Source of the DNA: Omnitrophica bacterium RIFOXYB12_FULL_50_7
Lineage (GTDB): Bacteria > Omnitrophota > Omnitrophia > Omnitrophales > Aquincolibacteriaceae
DNA length: 13,189 nucleotides
Assembly (NCBI GenBank): GCA_001804345.1
Contig: MHFU01000171.1
Span: forward strand, 1 to 13,189
Direction of reading: 5' to 3'
Positions 1 through 5,906 of this stretch are shown here, one piece after another (position 1 is the stretch's first letter; each line of letters opens with the position of its first letter). The notes beneath the pieces are model-generated. The model had not been told where the DNA came from, made no database searches, and saw nothing but the letters and a program-made list of their open reading frames with translations. The position numbers and the translations under genes were made by a program.

Positions 1-1119
1 CGGCGTAAAGACGTGGATGATCTTTCGAGCAGACTGGACAGCCTGGGCTTCAAAAATCGTCCCTATCACGCCGGGCTTTCGGATGAAGAACGGCATGCAG
101 CGCAGGAGCAGTTTATGTGCGAAGAAGTGAACATCATCGTAGCCACTGTGGCATTTGGAATGGGGATTGACCGGTCGAACATTCGTTTCGTGATCCATGC
201 CGCCATGCCGAGGAGCATTGAGCATTACCACCAGGAAACCGGTCGCGCCGGCAGGGACGGGCTGCCGTCATCCTGTTATATGTTTTATGGCGGCGGGGAT
301 TATGGCACCTGGGATTATCTTACAAAAGAATCATCGAACCGTGAGGTCCTGCTCCAGAAATTAGGAACGATGTACAATTTTTGCACCCAACCGCAATGCC
401 GGCACAAGGTCTTTGTCAGTTATTTTGGCCAGAAATATGGGTCCGCTTCCTGTCAGGCTTGTGATTATTGCCTCGGCGAGGTGGATACAATCGAAAATCC
501 TGTTGAGGTCGGACAGAAGATCTTGCGATGCATTGAAAGCATTCAAACCAGGCCCGGCCAGAGTTTTGGCGCGGGTTATGTGGCGGACATTTTAAAAGGG
601 AATTCGACCGAGCAGGTCCTCAAATGGGGCCACCAGAATAATCCGAGTTTCGGCGCCCTGTCCTCAGAGTCGTTGCAGTTTATCCGGTATCTGGTCGAGC
701 AATTGGCCGGGCAAGGCATGCTGGAACGCAGGGGGGAGTACAACACGCTTTTTATAACCGATCTTGGGAAGCGGCTTTTAAAAGGTGAAACAACACCCAT
801 TTTGGCCAAACTTCTTGTGGCAAAGAAAAAGAAAGAGATCAGCGCTATCCAGAAAGCGAAAAAAGCCAAAGACTGGGAAGATGCCGATGTCCATTTATTC
901 GAATTATTACGGGAAAAGAGAGCGGCATTGGCGCGTGAGCAAGGCGTGCCGGCTTATGTTGTGTTTGGTGACAAGTCCTTAAAAGATATGGCGACGGTAA
1001 AGCCGGCAACCCGCGAAGTTTTTGCTGGAATTTTTGGTGTGGGGGAGCATAAACTGAGAACTTATGCGGAGCCCTTTCTTGATGTGATCAAGAAATATTC
1101 TAAAAAACAGCCGACATAG
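1..1119 (+). CDS. recQ: ATP-dependent DNA helicase RecQ, C-terminal part (5' end cut by window)
   Basis: RecQ is a 3'-5' DNA helicase of recombination and replication-fork repair. The frame is open from base 1, so the protein enters from outside the window; an in-frame GTG at 13 is internal, not the start. About 372 residues are visible. In order they show the second RecA-like domain with the VATVAFGMGID motif and the QETGRAGRDG arginine-finger motif; the RecQ zinc-binding module with Cys at about residues 133, 151, 154 and 157 (the last three as CQACDYC); a winged-helix RQC region; and a C-terminal HRDC domain from about residue 300 (FELLREKRAALA onward, ending in a lysine-rich tail). The Walker A/B half is missing only because of the window edge. 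No damage is seen. The identification is very secure. Confidence 0.96.
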   Translation, partial: RRKDVDDLSSRLDSLGFKNRPYHAGLSDEERHAAQEQFMCEEVNIIVATVAFGMGIDRSNIRFVIHAAMPRSIEHYHQETGRAGRDGLPSSCYMFYGGGDYGTWDYLTKESSNREVLLQKLGTMYNFCTQPQCRHKVFVSYFGQKYGSASCQACDYCLGEVDTIENPVEVGQKILRCIESIQTRPGQSFGAGYVADILKGNSTEQVLKWGHQNNPSFGALSSESLQFIRYLVEQLAGQGMLERRGEYNTLFITDLGKRLLKGETTPILAKLLVAKKKKEISAIQKAKKAKDWEDADVHLFELLREKRAALAREQGVPAYVVFGDKSLKDMATVKPATREVFAGIFGVGEHKLRTYAEPFLDVIKKYSKKQPT

Positions 1120-1135
1120 AAAAAAGGAGTAAGAA

Positions 1136-1222
1136 ATGCAACTTCAGCCTTCGCCACAAGATGGTTCTGACGAAATAAAGGATATTCTCGGGCGGTTGGC
1201 ACGGAACGACGGAAAATTTTAA
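1136..1222 (+). CDS. small ORF, 28 codons, with strong Shine-Dalgarno; function unknown
   Basis: An AAAAAGGAG Shine-Dalgarno sequence (1121-1129) lies six bases before an ATG that opens a 28-residue reading frame ending TAA at 1222. The peptide begins MQLQPSPQDG and is hydrophilic, with a central acidic/basic helix-like stretch. The ribosome site is better than that of several certain genes here, so translation is plausible. The ORF lies 16 bases after recQ and about 40 before the next gene, so it could be a small protein, a leader peptide or the remnant start of a deleted gene. I recognise no family. The call rests on the ribosome site only. Confidence 0.35.
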   Translation: MQLQPSPQDGSDEIKDILGRLARNDGKF

Positions 1223-1262
1223 GGGGCGTTTTCTGAAAAATCAAAAAAGGAAGGATTGAATT

Positions 1263-2762
1263 ATGCCGTGTCCGATGTGCGGGAGCAAGGGGAAGAGGGC
1301 TTGTCCCGCTTTGAAACAGGAAATATGTTCTATGTGCTGCGGCTCGAACCGTGGCTCCAGGATTGTCTGTCCGCCGGACTGTGCCCATAATCCGTTTGGT
1401 CCGGGACAATACGATTCTTTTCTCGCGATGGAGAGGAGCTTTGACGCGAAGGCTCTGCAGTATATTGTGAAACATTACGGCCGGGACCCTGTGCGGGAGG
1501 TTATGCGTTCGATGATGCCGCAGGACGAGCGGGACGAAGCCCAACAGGCCATCGGATTCGGGACCGCGATCTATTTGTTGCTTTTTTTTCGAAAGGACCC
1601 GCAGGGGAAAAAGCTTGCGGATTTGTGGCGCGAGGCCGGGTGTGTCGGACTTACCAACGACGAACGGATCATACTTGAAGCGAGAAGCAAGGCGAGCGCG
1701 ACAGTGATTGAAATCCAGCGCGTGATGGACTCTCAGGCCATGAAATGTATCGATCTTCTGGATCCGGAAAGAGGTGCTTTTACTGTCCTTGACCGGAGTA
1801 CGGCCGCCAGGGTAACTCGTTTTGCGACGCTCTTCACATGGGTGGATCATTATCCGGCGTTCAGCCGTTTTGGGGCCGGAGGTAGCGTTATTCCGGAAAA
1901 CATTCTTGACGCTTTTCTGGACAATCTAAAAAAGAAGGCGGAACACGAGTACGGGAAACCGGACTCCATGTCCGTAAAACGCTTCATGTCGGAGCATTTC
2001 GGAGAATGCATCGACGGTGTGGGTATCCTTGCAAGGGAATGGCGCAAGAATATGCTGCAAAACATAGATTTTTCTCAATGCATCGGAATTTACAGGATCT
2101 GTGGAGATGTCCGTCAAGTCCGGACAGTTCTTGAACAAAAACCGGAATTTGAAAAAGACGACACGGAAGATGACAAGGAAAAATATCCCGGTGCGGAAAT
2201 TTACTACTGGGTCCGGCGAGGTGCTTCCCAAGCTATCGAAAAATCCATGCCACTTGCTTTCCAGCATGGGGGTGAAGACGAAGGAGTAGGGACTCTTGGC
2301 ATCCTGCGTTTGTATCCGGATCGTCTGGAGGTTGAGGCGTTTTCAAAAAAGAAATACGCATTTGTAAAAAAGATGGCCGAAAAATATTTTGGCAAGGGAG
2401 TATCTTTCCAGCGGGAAAAAATTGTGGATGTCGCGAAACAAATGGCAGAACACGATCCTGAGGAGCGAGACGACGATGAAGAAAACACGAAAGCTGATTC
2501 CAGGAAAATCCCACCGGAGATAGAGCGCAAGCTTCTCACTCAATTTCACGAGAATCATTACCGGAAATTTCTGGATGCGCCGATCCCCGCGCTCCGGGGT
2601 ATGACCCCGCGCGAGGCGTCCCTCGGCCGTGCAAGCCGGCCTTTGCTGGTCGATCTCATGAAAGGGCATATCCGGAACCTTGAAGTGCAGAACAAAGAAA
2701 GAGATTTCAAACTTTCTCTCGACAGTGTGTTGGATGAGCTTGGTTTGCCCGAACTCAAGTAA
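1263..2762 (+). CDS. cysteine-rich zinc-finger-like protein of unknown function (499 aa)
   Basis: The gene starts at an ATG preceded by AAGGAAGG. The N-terminus is packed with potential metal ligands: Cys 3, 6, 14, 22, 25, 26, 36, 40 and His 42, in the pattern CPMCG...CPAL...ICSMCCG...CPPDC. This is a compact double zinc-ribbon-like module, seen by pattern only. A long, mainly soluble mid-region follows, with acidic stretches near residues 290-300 and 398-415. Near the C-terminus (about 436-452) is FLDAPIPAL followed by GMTPREA, a 'proline-alanine-leucine, TPREA' motif that I associate with C-terminal segments of SEC-C/DUF2384-like bacterial proteins; that link is tentative. There is no signal peptide or membrane segment. 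The function is unknown, though a nucleic-acid or protein-binding role is conceivable from the zinc ribbon. Confidence 0.75.
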   Translation: MPCPMCGSKGKRACPALKQEICSMCCGSNRGSRIVCPPDCAHNPFGPGQYDSFLAMERSFDAKALQYIVKHYGRDPVREVMRSMMPQDERDEAQQAIGFGTAIYLLLFFRKDPQGKKLADLWREAGCVGLTNDERIILEARSKASATVIEIQRVMDSQAMKCIDLLDPERGAFTVLDRSTAARVTRFATLFTWVDHYPAFSRFGAGGSVIPENILDAFLDNLKKKAEHEYGKPDSMSVKRFMSEHFGECIDGVGILAREWRKNMLQNIDFSQCIGIYRICGDVRQVRTVLEQKPEFEKDDTEDDKEKYPGAEIYYWVRRGASQAIEKSMPLAFQHGGEDEGVGTLGILRLYPDRLEVEAFSKKKYAFVKKMAEKYFGKGVSFQREKIVDVAKQMAEHDPEERDDDEENTKADSRKIPPEIERKLLTQFHENHYRKFLDAPIPALRGMTPREASLGRASRPLLVDLMKGHIRNLEVQNKERDFKLSLDSVLDELGLPELK

Positions 2763-2892
2763 CGGCAGATAATGTCTGGAATGTATTGGGCGCCTTCTTG
2801 TTGGACAGGCATTGATGCGTTGTCCTCTAGCGCAGAAATGTTCTCCCTCTTCCAGTTTTAAAAAAGTCAAATGCGACGCTCTCAGGGAAATC

Positions 2893-2901
2893 TGCTATAA
2901 T
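2893..2901 (+). promoter_or_regulatory. extended -10 promoter of tRNA-Arg
   Basis: TGCTATAAT is a perfect TATAAT at 2896-2901 with the TGn extension. It lies 40 bases before the mature tRNA 5' end. No good -35 is seen 16-18 bases upstream, which fits an extended -10 promoter. The rest of the gap from 2763 holds no gene that I can support. Confidence 0.6.
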
Positions 2902-2941
2902 CCCTCGTCATTTTGGAATTTAGTTTGCTTGTTACCAAAGT

Positions 2942-3015
2942 GCGCCCGTAGCTCAATTGGATAGAGCGTCGCCCTCCGAAGGCGAAGGTTGGCAGTTCGA
3001 CCCTGCCCGGGCGCG
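2942..3015 (+). tRNA. tRNA-Arg, anticodon CCG
   Basis: A full cloverleaf can be folded by hand. The acceptor stem is GCGCCCG/CGGGCGC with discriminator G. The D arm is GCTC/GAGC. The anticodon stem is TCGCC/GGCGA around loop CTCCGAA, with anticodon CCG at 2976-2978 and reading codon CGG. The variable loop is AGGTT. The T arm is GGCAG/CTGCC with loop TTCGACC. CCA is not encoded. The 3' half is repeated exactly 200 bp downstream. Confidence 0.95.
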
Positions 3016-3052
3016 TGGTTTGTGATTTGTTATTCAAGAAAGGTCGCCCTCC

Positions 3053-3177
3053 TCCGCCTGAGGCGGATTCGTCCGTGAGGCAAATCCGCTGATGGACGCC
3101 TGCCTGCCGGTAGGCAGGGATTCGGCGGCCTCTTCCGCCACACAGCGTGGACGGACCCGTCCTCTGGCGGGGGCGAA
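3053..3177. repeat. GC-rich REP-like string of short hairpins between the tRNA and its 3' copy
   Basis: About 125 bp holds a row of short perfect inverted repeats: TCCGCCT/AGGCGGA (3053-3067), CGTCC/GGACG (3070-3098), CCTGCC-GGTA-GGCAGG (3103-3118), GGCGG/CCGCC (3124-3139) and GGACGG/CCGTCC (3149-3162). The composition differs from the flanks. I infer a REP or MITE-like intergenic element. Any frame crossing it, such as one from 3092, is most likely not a gene. Confidence 0.7.
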
Positions 3178-3222
3178 GAAGGCGAAGGTTGGCAGTTCGA
3201 CCCTGCCCGGGCGCGTGGTTTG
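3178..3222 (+). pseudogene. duplicated 3' half of tRNA-Arg
   Basis: These 45 bases are identical to 2978-3022, at exactly 200 bp spacing: the anticodon-stem 3' side, T arm, acceptor 3' strand and seven bases beyond. There is no matching 5' half. A ten-base match to the anticodon-arm 5' side (GTCGCCCTCC, 3043-3052 against 2968-2977) lies before the hairpin-rich element. The copy may therefore be a longer tRNA fragment split inside the anticodon loop. It cannot make a tRNA. Confidence 0.8.
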
Positions 3223-3242
3223 GGTATGTGTTGTTACCGAAA

Positions 3243-3259
3243 ATAAAGTCGGACTTTAT
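3243..3259. promoter_or_regulatory. 17-bp palindrome upstream of the membrane protein gene
   Basis: ATAAAGTC, one base, then GACTTTAT forms a perfect short palindrome about 47 bases before the next start codon. It could be an operator or a transcript hairpin. No clear promoter elements around it fix its role. Confidence 0.25.
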
Positions 3260-3305
3260 CTGGGGTTAGAAAATTTTCAAAATTGTTTCACACGGGATGG
3301 AATCA

Positions 3306-3995
3306 ATGAAAAAATCCAGCATATTCAACATGTTGATTGGGGGTGTAGTGACGCTTGCGCTGTTGCTTGCGGTGTATGGCGTGAGTCAGTGGATCCAGAA
3401 AGAAAAGATGCTCCGTCAGATCATCGATCGGCTTTCTGCGGATACGCGTATTGCGGATGTGCTCGTCACAAAAAGTGAGTACGACGAAACCACGAAAAGG
3501 ATCAAGACCACGATTAAATTCCTGGAATATGACGCCAAGGGGAAAGTACTCGCTCCAAAATATTTCGTTTTCGATGGAAATATCATCCAGTTCCAGTCCC
3601 TTGTGATCCGTTTTCAGGATAAATTCATCCACGCCGGGGACCGGCTCCGCGGGAAAAGCGCCTATCTTTTTATGAAAACCTTTGTTTTAGCTGGCGCGAA
3701 CACTCAGGAGTATGTGATCACAGACCTTGAAGCCATTCCCGCTGGCTACCGCGTGGCGGGGGAGGCTAATGAGTTTGAGGCGAAGCTTTGGAAGGATTTT
3801 TGGGCTTACGCGCTTGACCCGGCAAAGCGGGACCGGGTCGGGATCAAGAACGCGCAGATCGAAGCGCCCGGGTCCATGTTCCTCCCCGGAACTATCTACA
3901 CCCTCCGAATTGAACACGACGGTGGTATCCGTATTGACACAAAACCCGTTCCCGAGATTCTTAAAGGCGAAAGAATCGAGAATGTCGCGAAATAA
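3306..3995 (+). CDS. membrane-anchored extracytoplasmic protein of unknown function
   Basis: I prefer the ATG at 3306 (MKKSSIFNML) over the in-frame ATG at 3297. GGGATGGA sits just before 3306, and Lys-Lys then directly precedes the single hydrophobic segment (about residues 8-26, LIGGVVTLALLLAVYGV). That makes an N-terminal signal anchor followed by some 200 soluble residues, presumably outside the cytoplasmic membrane. The soluble part begins with a helical stretch (QKEKMLRQIIDRL) and continues beta-rich with alternating charged and hydrophobic residues. There is no lipobox and no recognisable catalytic motif. The stop codon TAA overlaps a palindromic repeat (3994-4040), and the gene overlaps the start of the following LOG-like gene by 14 bases. 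No family is recognised. Confidence 0.7.
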   Translation: MKKSSIFNMLIGGVVTLALLLAVYGVSQWIQKEKMLRQIIDRLSADTRIADVLVTKSEYDETTKRIKTTIKFLEYDAKGKVLAPKYFVFDGNIIQFQSLVIRFQDKFIHAGDRLRGKSAYLFMKTFVLAGANTQEYVITDLEAIPAGYRVAGEANEFEAKLWKDFWAYALDPAKRDRVGIKNAQIEAPGSMFLPGTIYTLRIEHDGGIRIDTKPVPEILKGERIENVAK

Positions 3996-4647
3996 GGGGA
4001 CGGGCTCCTTTTCTCGGAAGAAAAGGTGCCTGTCCCCCTTACAAAATTCAACCAGTCACCTTTGCCGTATTTCTGTCCTCGGTAGCGGCAAAGTCCGCGA
4101 AAAAGATCCTTGCTATCAACAGGCCGTGAAACTCGGAACGGCTCTCGCCCAAGAAGGTTTCAGCGTTTATCACGGCGGCTATCGGGGTGTGATGGAAGCC
4201 GTGGCGAAAGGTTGCCGTCTTGCCGGCGGTTATAATGTTGGTGTAACAATGACGAAAAAGGGGACAGGCAGATTTTTGGGGACTGGCTCCTTTTCTCAGA
4301 AGAAAAGGTGCCTGTCCCCCTTTAAAAAATCAGCCTGTCCCCTCAACGCCGAGATCCGGATGTCCTCCTGGAAAAGCCGTCTTTTCAAGCTGATCGAAGT
4401 GGGGGAGGCGTATGTTTTTCTGGATGGGGCGACGGGCACGCTCGCCGAACTTTTCGTGGTTTTAGAGATGACGAATCGCGGCTTGCTCAAAAAGCCCATT
4501 ATTATTTTGGGGAGGAAGCTAGGGCTTTTTCTCCGTACGTTAAAAAAAGATCCACATTTTGATTTGCCTCGTACGCTCCATTTCGCGACCTCGACCTCGA
4601 AAGCGATTAAATTATTGAAAAGGAGTGGTTTGCAGCGTAAGGCGTAA
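3982..4647 (+). CDS. LOG/lysine-decarboxylase-like Rossmann protein with palindrome-encoded insertions
   Basis: The core matches the LOG family (nucleoside-monophosphate phosphoribohydrolases, often annotated as lysine decarboxylase-like). RISVLGSGKV forms the first Rossmann strand, then GGYRGVMEAV (about 65-74), then DGATGTLAE (148-156) where the family usually has PGGxGTxxE. The motif glutamate is kept but the second glycine is alanine and Pro is Asp. The only ATG before the core is at 3982, which makes residues 5-20 the translation of a palindromic repeat. A second, nested repeat encodes about residues 92-120, between GVTM and NAEIR, where relatives have a short loop. Without these the length would be about 168. 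The frame is intact throughout, so the protein may be made. Whether it is active is unclear. The stop lies inside a heptad arm. Confidence 0.7.
   Translation: MSRNKGTGSFSRKKRCLSPLQNSTSHLCRISVLGSGKVREKDPCYQQAVKLGTALAQEGFSVYHGGYRGVMEAVAKGCRLAGGYNVGVTMTKKGTGRFLGTGSFSQKKRCLSPFKKSACPLNAEIRMSSWKSRLFKLIEVGEAYVFLDGATGTLAELFVVLEMTNRGLLKKPIIILGRKLGLFLRTLKKDPHFDLPRTLHFATSTSKAIKLLKRSGLQRKA
3994..4040. repeat. GGGGACAGGC-type palindrome, copy 1
   Basis: The left arm AAGGGGACGGGCTCCTTTT and the right arm (reverse complement AAGGGGGACAGGCACCTTTT) surround a short CGGAAG-centred loop. It is nearly identical (about two differences in 45 bases) to the inner element at 4278-4323. It overlaps the stop of the upstream gene and is read in frame by the LOG-like gene as KGTGSFSRKKRCLSPL. 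Confidence 0.85.
4256..4344. repeat. nested GGGGACAGGC-type palindromes inside the LOG-like gene
   Basis: The outer pair is GGGGACAGGCAGATTTTT (4260-4277) and AAAAAATCAGCCTGTCCCC (4324-4342). Its loop is wholly filled by a second palindrome (4278-4323) with arms GGGGACTGGCTCCTTTT and AAAAGGTGCCTGTCCCC. This looks like one element inserted in the loop of another of the same kind. The reading frame of the host gene stays open across both. Confidence 0.85.
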
Positions 4648-4701
4648 GGCGATAAGCGTTAAAAAGCTCTTGCTTACCACTTATCGCTGTACGCTTAACG
4701 C
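4635..4701. repeat. heptad palindrome, GCGTAAG type (4 + 4 units)
   Basis: The left arm is four consecutive 7-mers (4635-4662), the first two GCGTAAG. An 11-base loop follows (4663-4673). The right arm is four inverted 7-mers (4674-4701), the last TTAACGC. Unit by unit, 22 of 28 positions pair. The LOG-like stop codon TAA (4645-4647) lies in the second heptad. The queA ATG begins six bases after the element, so a folded transcript would put a 28-bp stem where its ribosome site should be. Confidence 0.75.
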
Positions 4702-4706
4702 TGGAT

Positions 4707-5831
4707 ATGAAATTATCCGACCTCGATTACTCTTTACCCAAAGAAAAGATCGCTTTATTTCCCACAGAAGACAGGCCTGCTGCGAAACTTCTCTGTGTGG
4801 ACCGCGCAAGCGGTGTCTGTTCGCACAAAATCTTCCGGGATCTTCCTGAGCTTCTAAAGCCGACAGATCTCCTGGTTCTCAATAACACCAAAGTCCTGCC
4901 GGCAAGACTTTTTGGCAAACGGGCCACGGGTGGGAAAGTGGAAATCCTGCTTTTGAAAGATCTTGGAGGTCATATCTGGGAAGCATTGCTCAAGCCGGGT
5001 GGAAGGATCAAAGACGGCGAAAGAATAGTATTTTTAGAACCTCCCCGCAACATCAGGAGTCAACACCCGATGTCAACACCCGATGTTGCGGAGGGGGGGC
5101 TTGTTGGGACGGTTATGGCTTCCGCAGAGCCGAACTCCGGGAAAAGACGTCTTCACTTTTTAGGTGAAGATATTGCAGAGAAAATTCACAGGCTCGGTCA
5201 TGTCCCATTGCCGCCTTATATTAACCGGCCGGACCAGCCCGCGGACCGTGAAGATTATCAGACGGTCTTTGCAAAAGAGGAGGGGGCCGTGGCGTCGCCG
5301 ACCGCGGGACTTCATTTTGATAAGCCGCTTCTTGAGAAGCTTGTCCGGATGGGCGTTGAGATCGCTCATGTGACACTTCACGTGAGTTACGGGACTTTTC
5401 AACCGATCACGGTAGAACATATCGAAGAGCACCCAATGTTCGAAGAGGAATACGAGATTACCGAGGAAACCGCGCAGAAGATCAACGCCGCGAAGCGTGC
5501 AGGGCGACGCGTTATCGTGTGTGGCACGACTTGCGTCCGCGCCCTCGAATCCGCCGCCGGCAAGCTTACCCAAGACAACCTCGTAGGTGCACCTACGAGG
5601 TGCACCTACGAGGTTAACTCGGGTTCCCGAAGGACCTCCATTTTTATTTATCCGCCGTATGAATTCAAAATAGTAGATGGCCTGATCACGAACTTCCATA
5701 TGCCTAAAAGTACGCTTCTTGCCATGGTTTCCGCATTTTTAGGGTACGAAAAACTCATGGCCGCGTATAATATCGCTCTTAATTCGGACTATCGTTTTGC
5801 GTCGTATGGCGATGCGATGTTCATTTGCTAG
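4707..5831 (+). CDS. queA: S-adenosylmethionine:tRNA ribosyltransferase-isomerase QueA
   Basis: QueA moves the ribosyl part of AdoMet to 7-aminomethyl-7-deazaguanine in tRNA to form epoxyqueuosine, acting just after Tgt in queuosine synthesis. Family blocks are clear: LLVLNNTKVLPARLFG, GHVPLPPYINRPD, GAVASPTAGLHFD, VTLHVSYGTFQPI, CGTTCVRALESAA and NFHMPKSTLLAMVSAF, ending YRFASYGDAMFIC. The length is 374 against about 356 in E. coli. The excess lies in two palindromic in-frame inserts (5045-5091 and 5577-5615), both in loops by comparison with the E. coli protein; the C-terminal tail is about 11 residues shorter than that protein's. The start fits the family N-terminus (MKLSDLDYSLPKEKIA), but no ribosome site is evident because a heptad palindrome abuts it. 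The product is probably functional. Confidence 0.95.
   Translation: MKLSDLDYSLPKEKIALFPTEDRPAAKLLCVDRASGVCSHKIFRDLPELLKPTDLLVLNNTKVLPARLFGKRATGGKVEILLLKDLGGHIWEALLKPGGRIKDGERIVFLEPPRNIRSQHPMSTPDVAEGGLVGTVMASAEPNSGKRRLHFLGEDIAEKIHRLGHVPLPPYINRPDQPADREDYQTVFAKEEGAVASPTAGLHFDKPLLEKLVRMGVEIAHVTLHVSYGTFQPITVEHIEEHPMFEEEYEITEETAQKINAAKRAGRRVIVCGTTCVRALESAAGKLTQDNLVGAPTRCTYEVNSGSRRTSIFIYPPYEFKIVDGLITNFHMPKSTLLAMVSAFLGYEKLMAAYNIALNSDYRFASYGDAMFIC
5045..5091. repeat. in-frame palindromic insert in queA, copy 1
   Basis: CCGCAACATC (5045-5054) and GATGTTGCGG (5082-5091) are perfect arms. Inside, CAACACCCGATGT is repeated twice in tandem (5061-5073 and 5074-5086), preceded by an imperfect inverted copy of the same unit. 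It is translated within the QueA segment PPRNIRSQHPMSTPDVAEGG, where E. coli QueA has nothing equivalent. Confidence 0.75.
5577..5615. repeat. in-frame palindromic insert in queA, copy 2 (39 bp)
   Basis: AACCTCGTAGGTGCA (5577-5591) is a perfect inverted match to TGCACCTACGAGGTT (5601-5615). The 13-mer TGCACCTACGAGG occurs twice in tandem (5588-5600 and 5601-5613). The element spans exactly 13 codons on codon boundaries and encodes NLVGAPTRCTYEV. Removing it restores a loop close to the E. coli QueA length. Confidence 0.85.
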
Positions 5832-5865
5832 GGGATTCCAAAGGGACTGCGCACAAAGCGCGCTG

Positions 5866-5900
5866 TAGGGTTTAGGGGTTAGAGAATAGGAGAGTAGGGA
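5866..5900 (+). repeat. TAGGG heptad half-arm before the DUF3800 gene
   Basis: Four consecutive 7-mers starting TAG (5866-5893, for example TAGGGTT then TAGGGGT) are followed by a shifted TAGGGAT. This resembles the left arms at 7807 and 8193. An AGGAG within the fourth unit is the best ribosome site for the DUF3800 gene, though 14 bases from its ATG. The queA stop also reads TAGGGGA (5829-5835). A clear right arm is absent: after the gene only AACCCTAG (6567-6574) is convincing. The 6555-6678 gap otherwise shows nothing certain. Confidence 0.5.
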
Positions 5901-5906
5901 TAAGGC

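Noticed and set aside
1062..1850. 262-codon minus-strand ORF
   Set aside because: It is antisense to recQ and the cysteine-rich gene, with no ribosome site and no recognisable domain.
3092..3478. 128-codon forward ORF from 3092
   Set aside because: It reads through the GC-rich hairpins and the tRNA fragment, then out of frame through the membrane protein gene; it is a repeat artefact.
3727..3981. Longer start for the LOG-like gene at 3727
   Set aside because: The extension lies wholly within the upstream gene in another frame and has no family resemblance; the ATG at 3982 is the last one before the domain.
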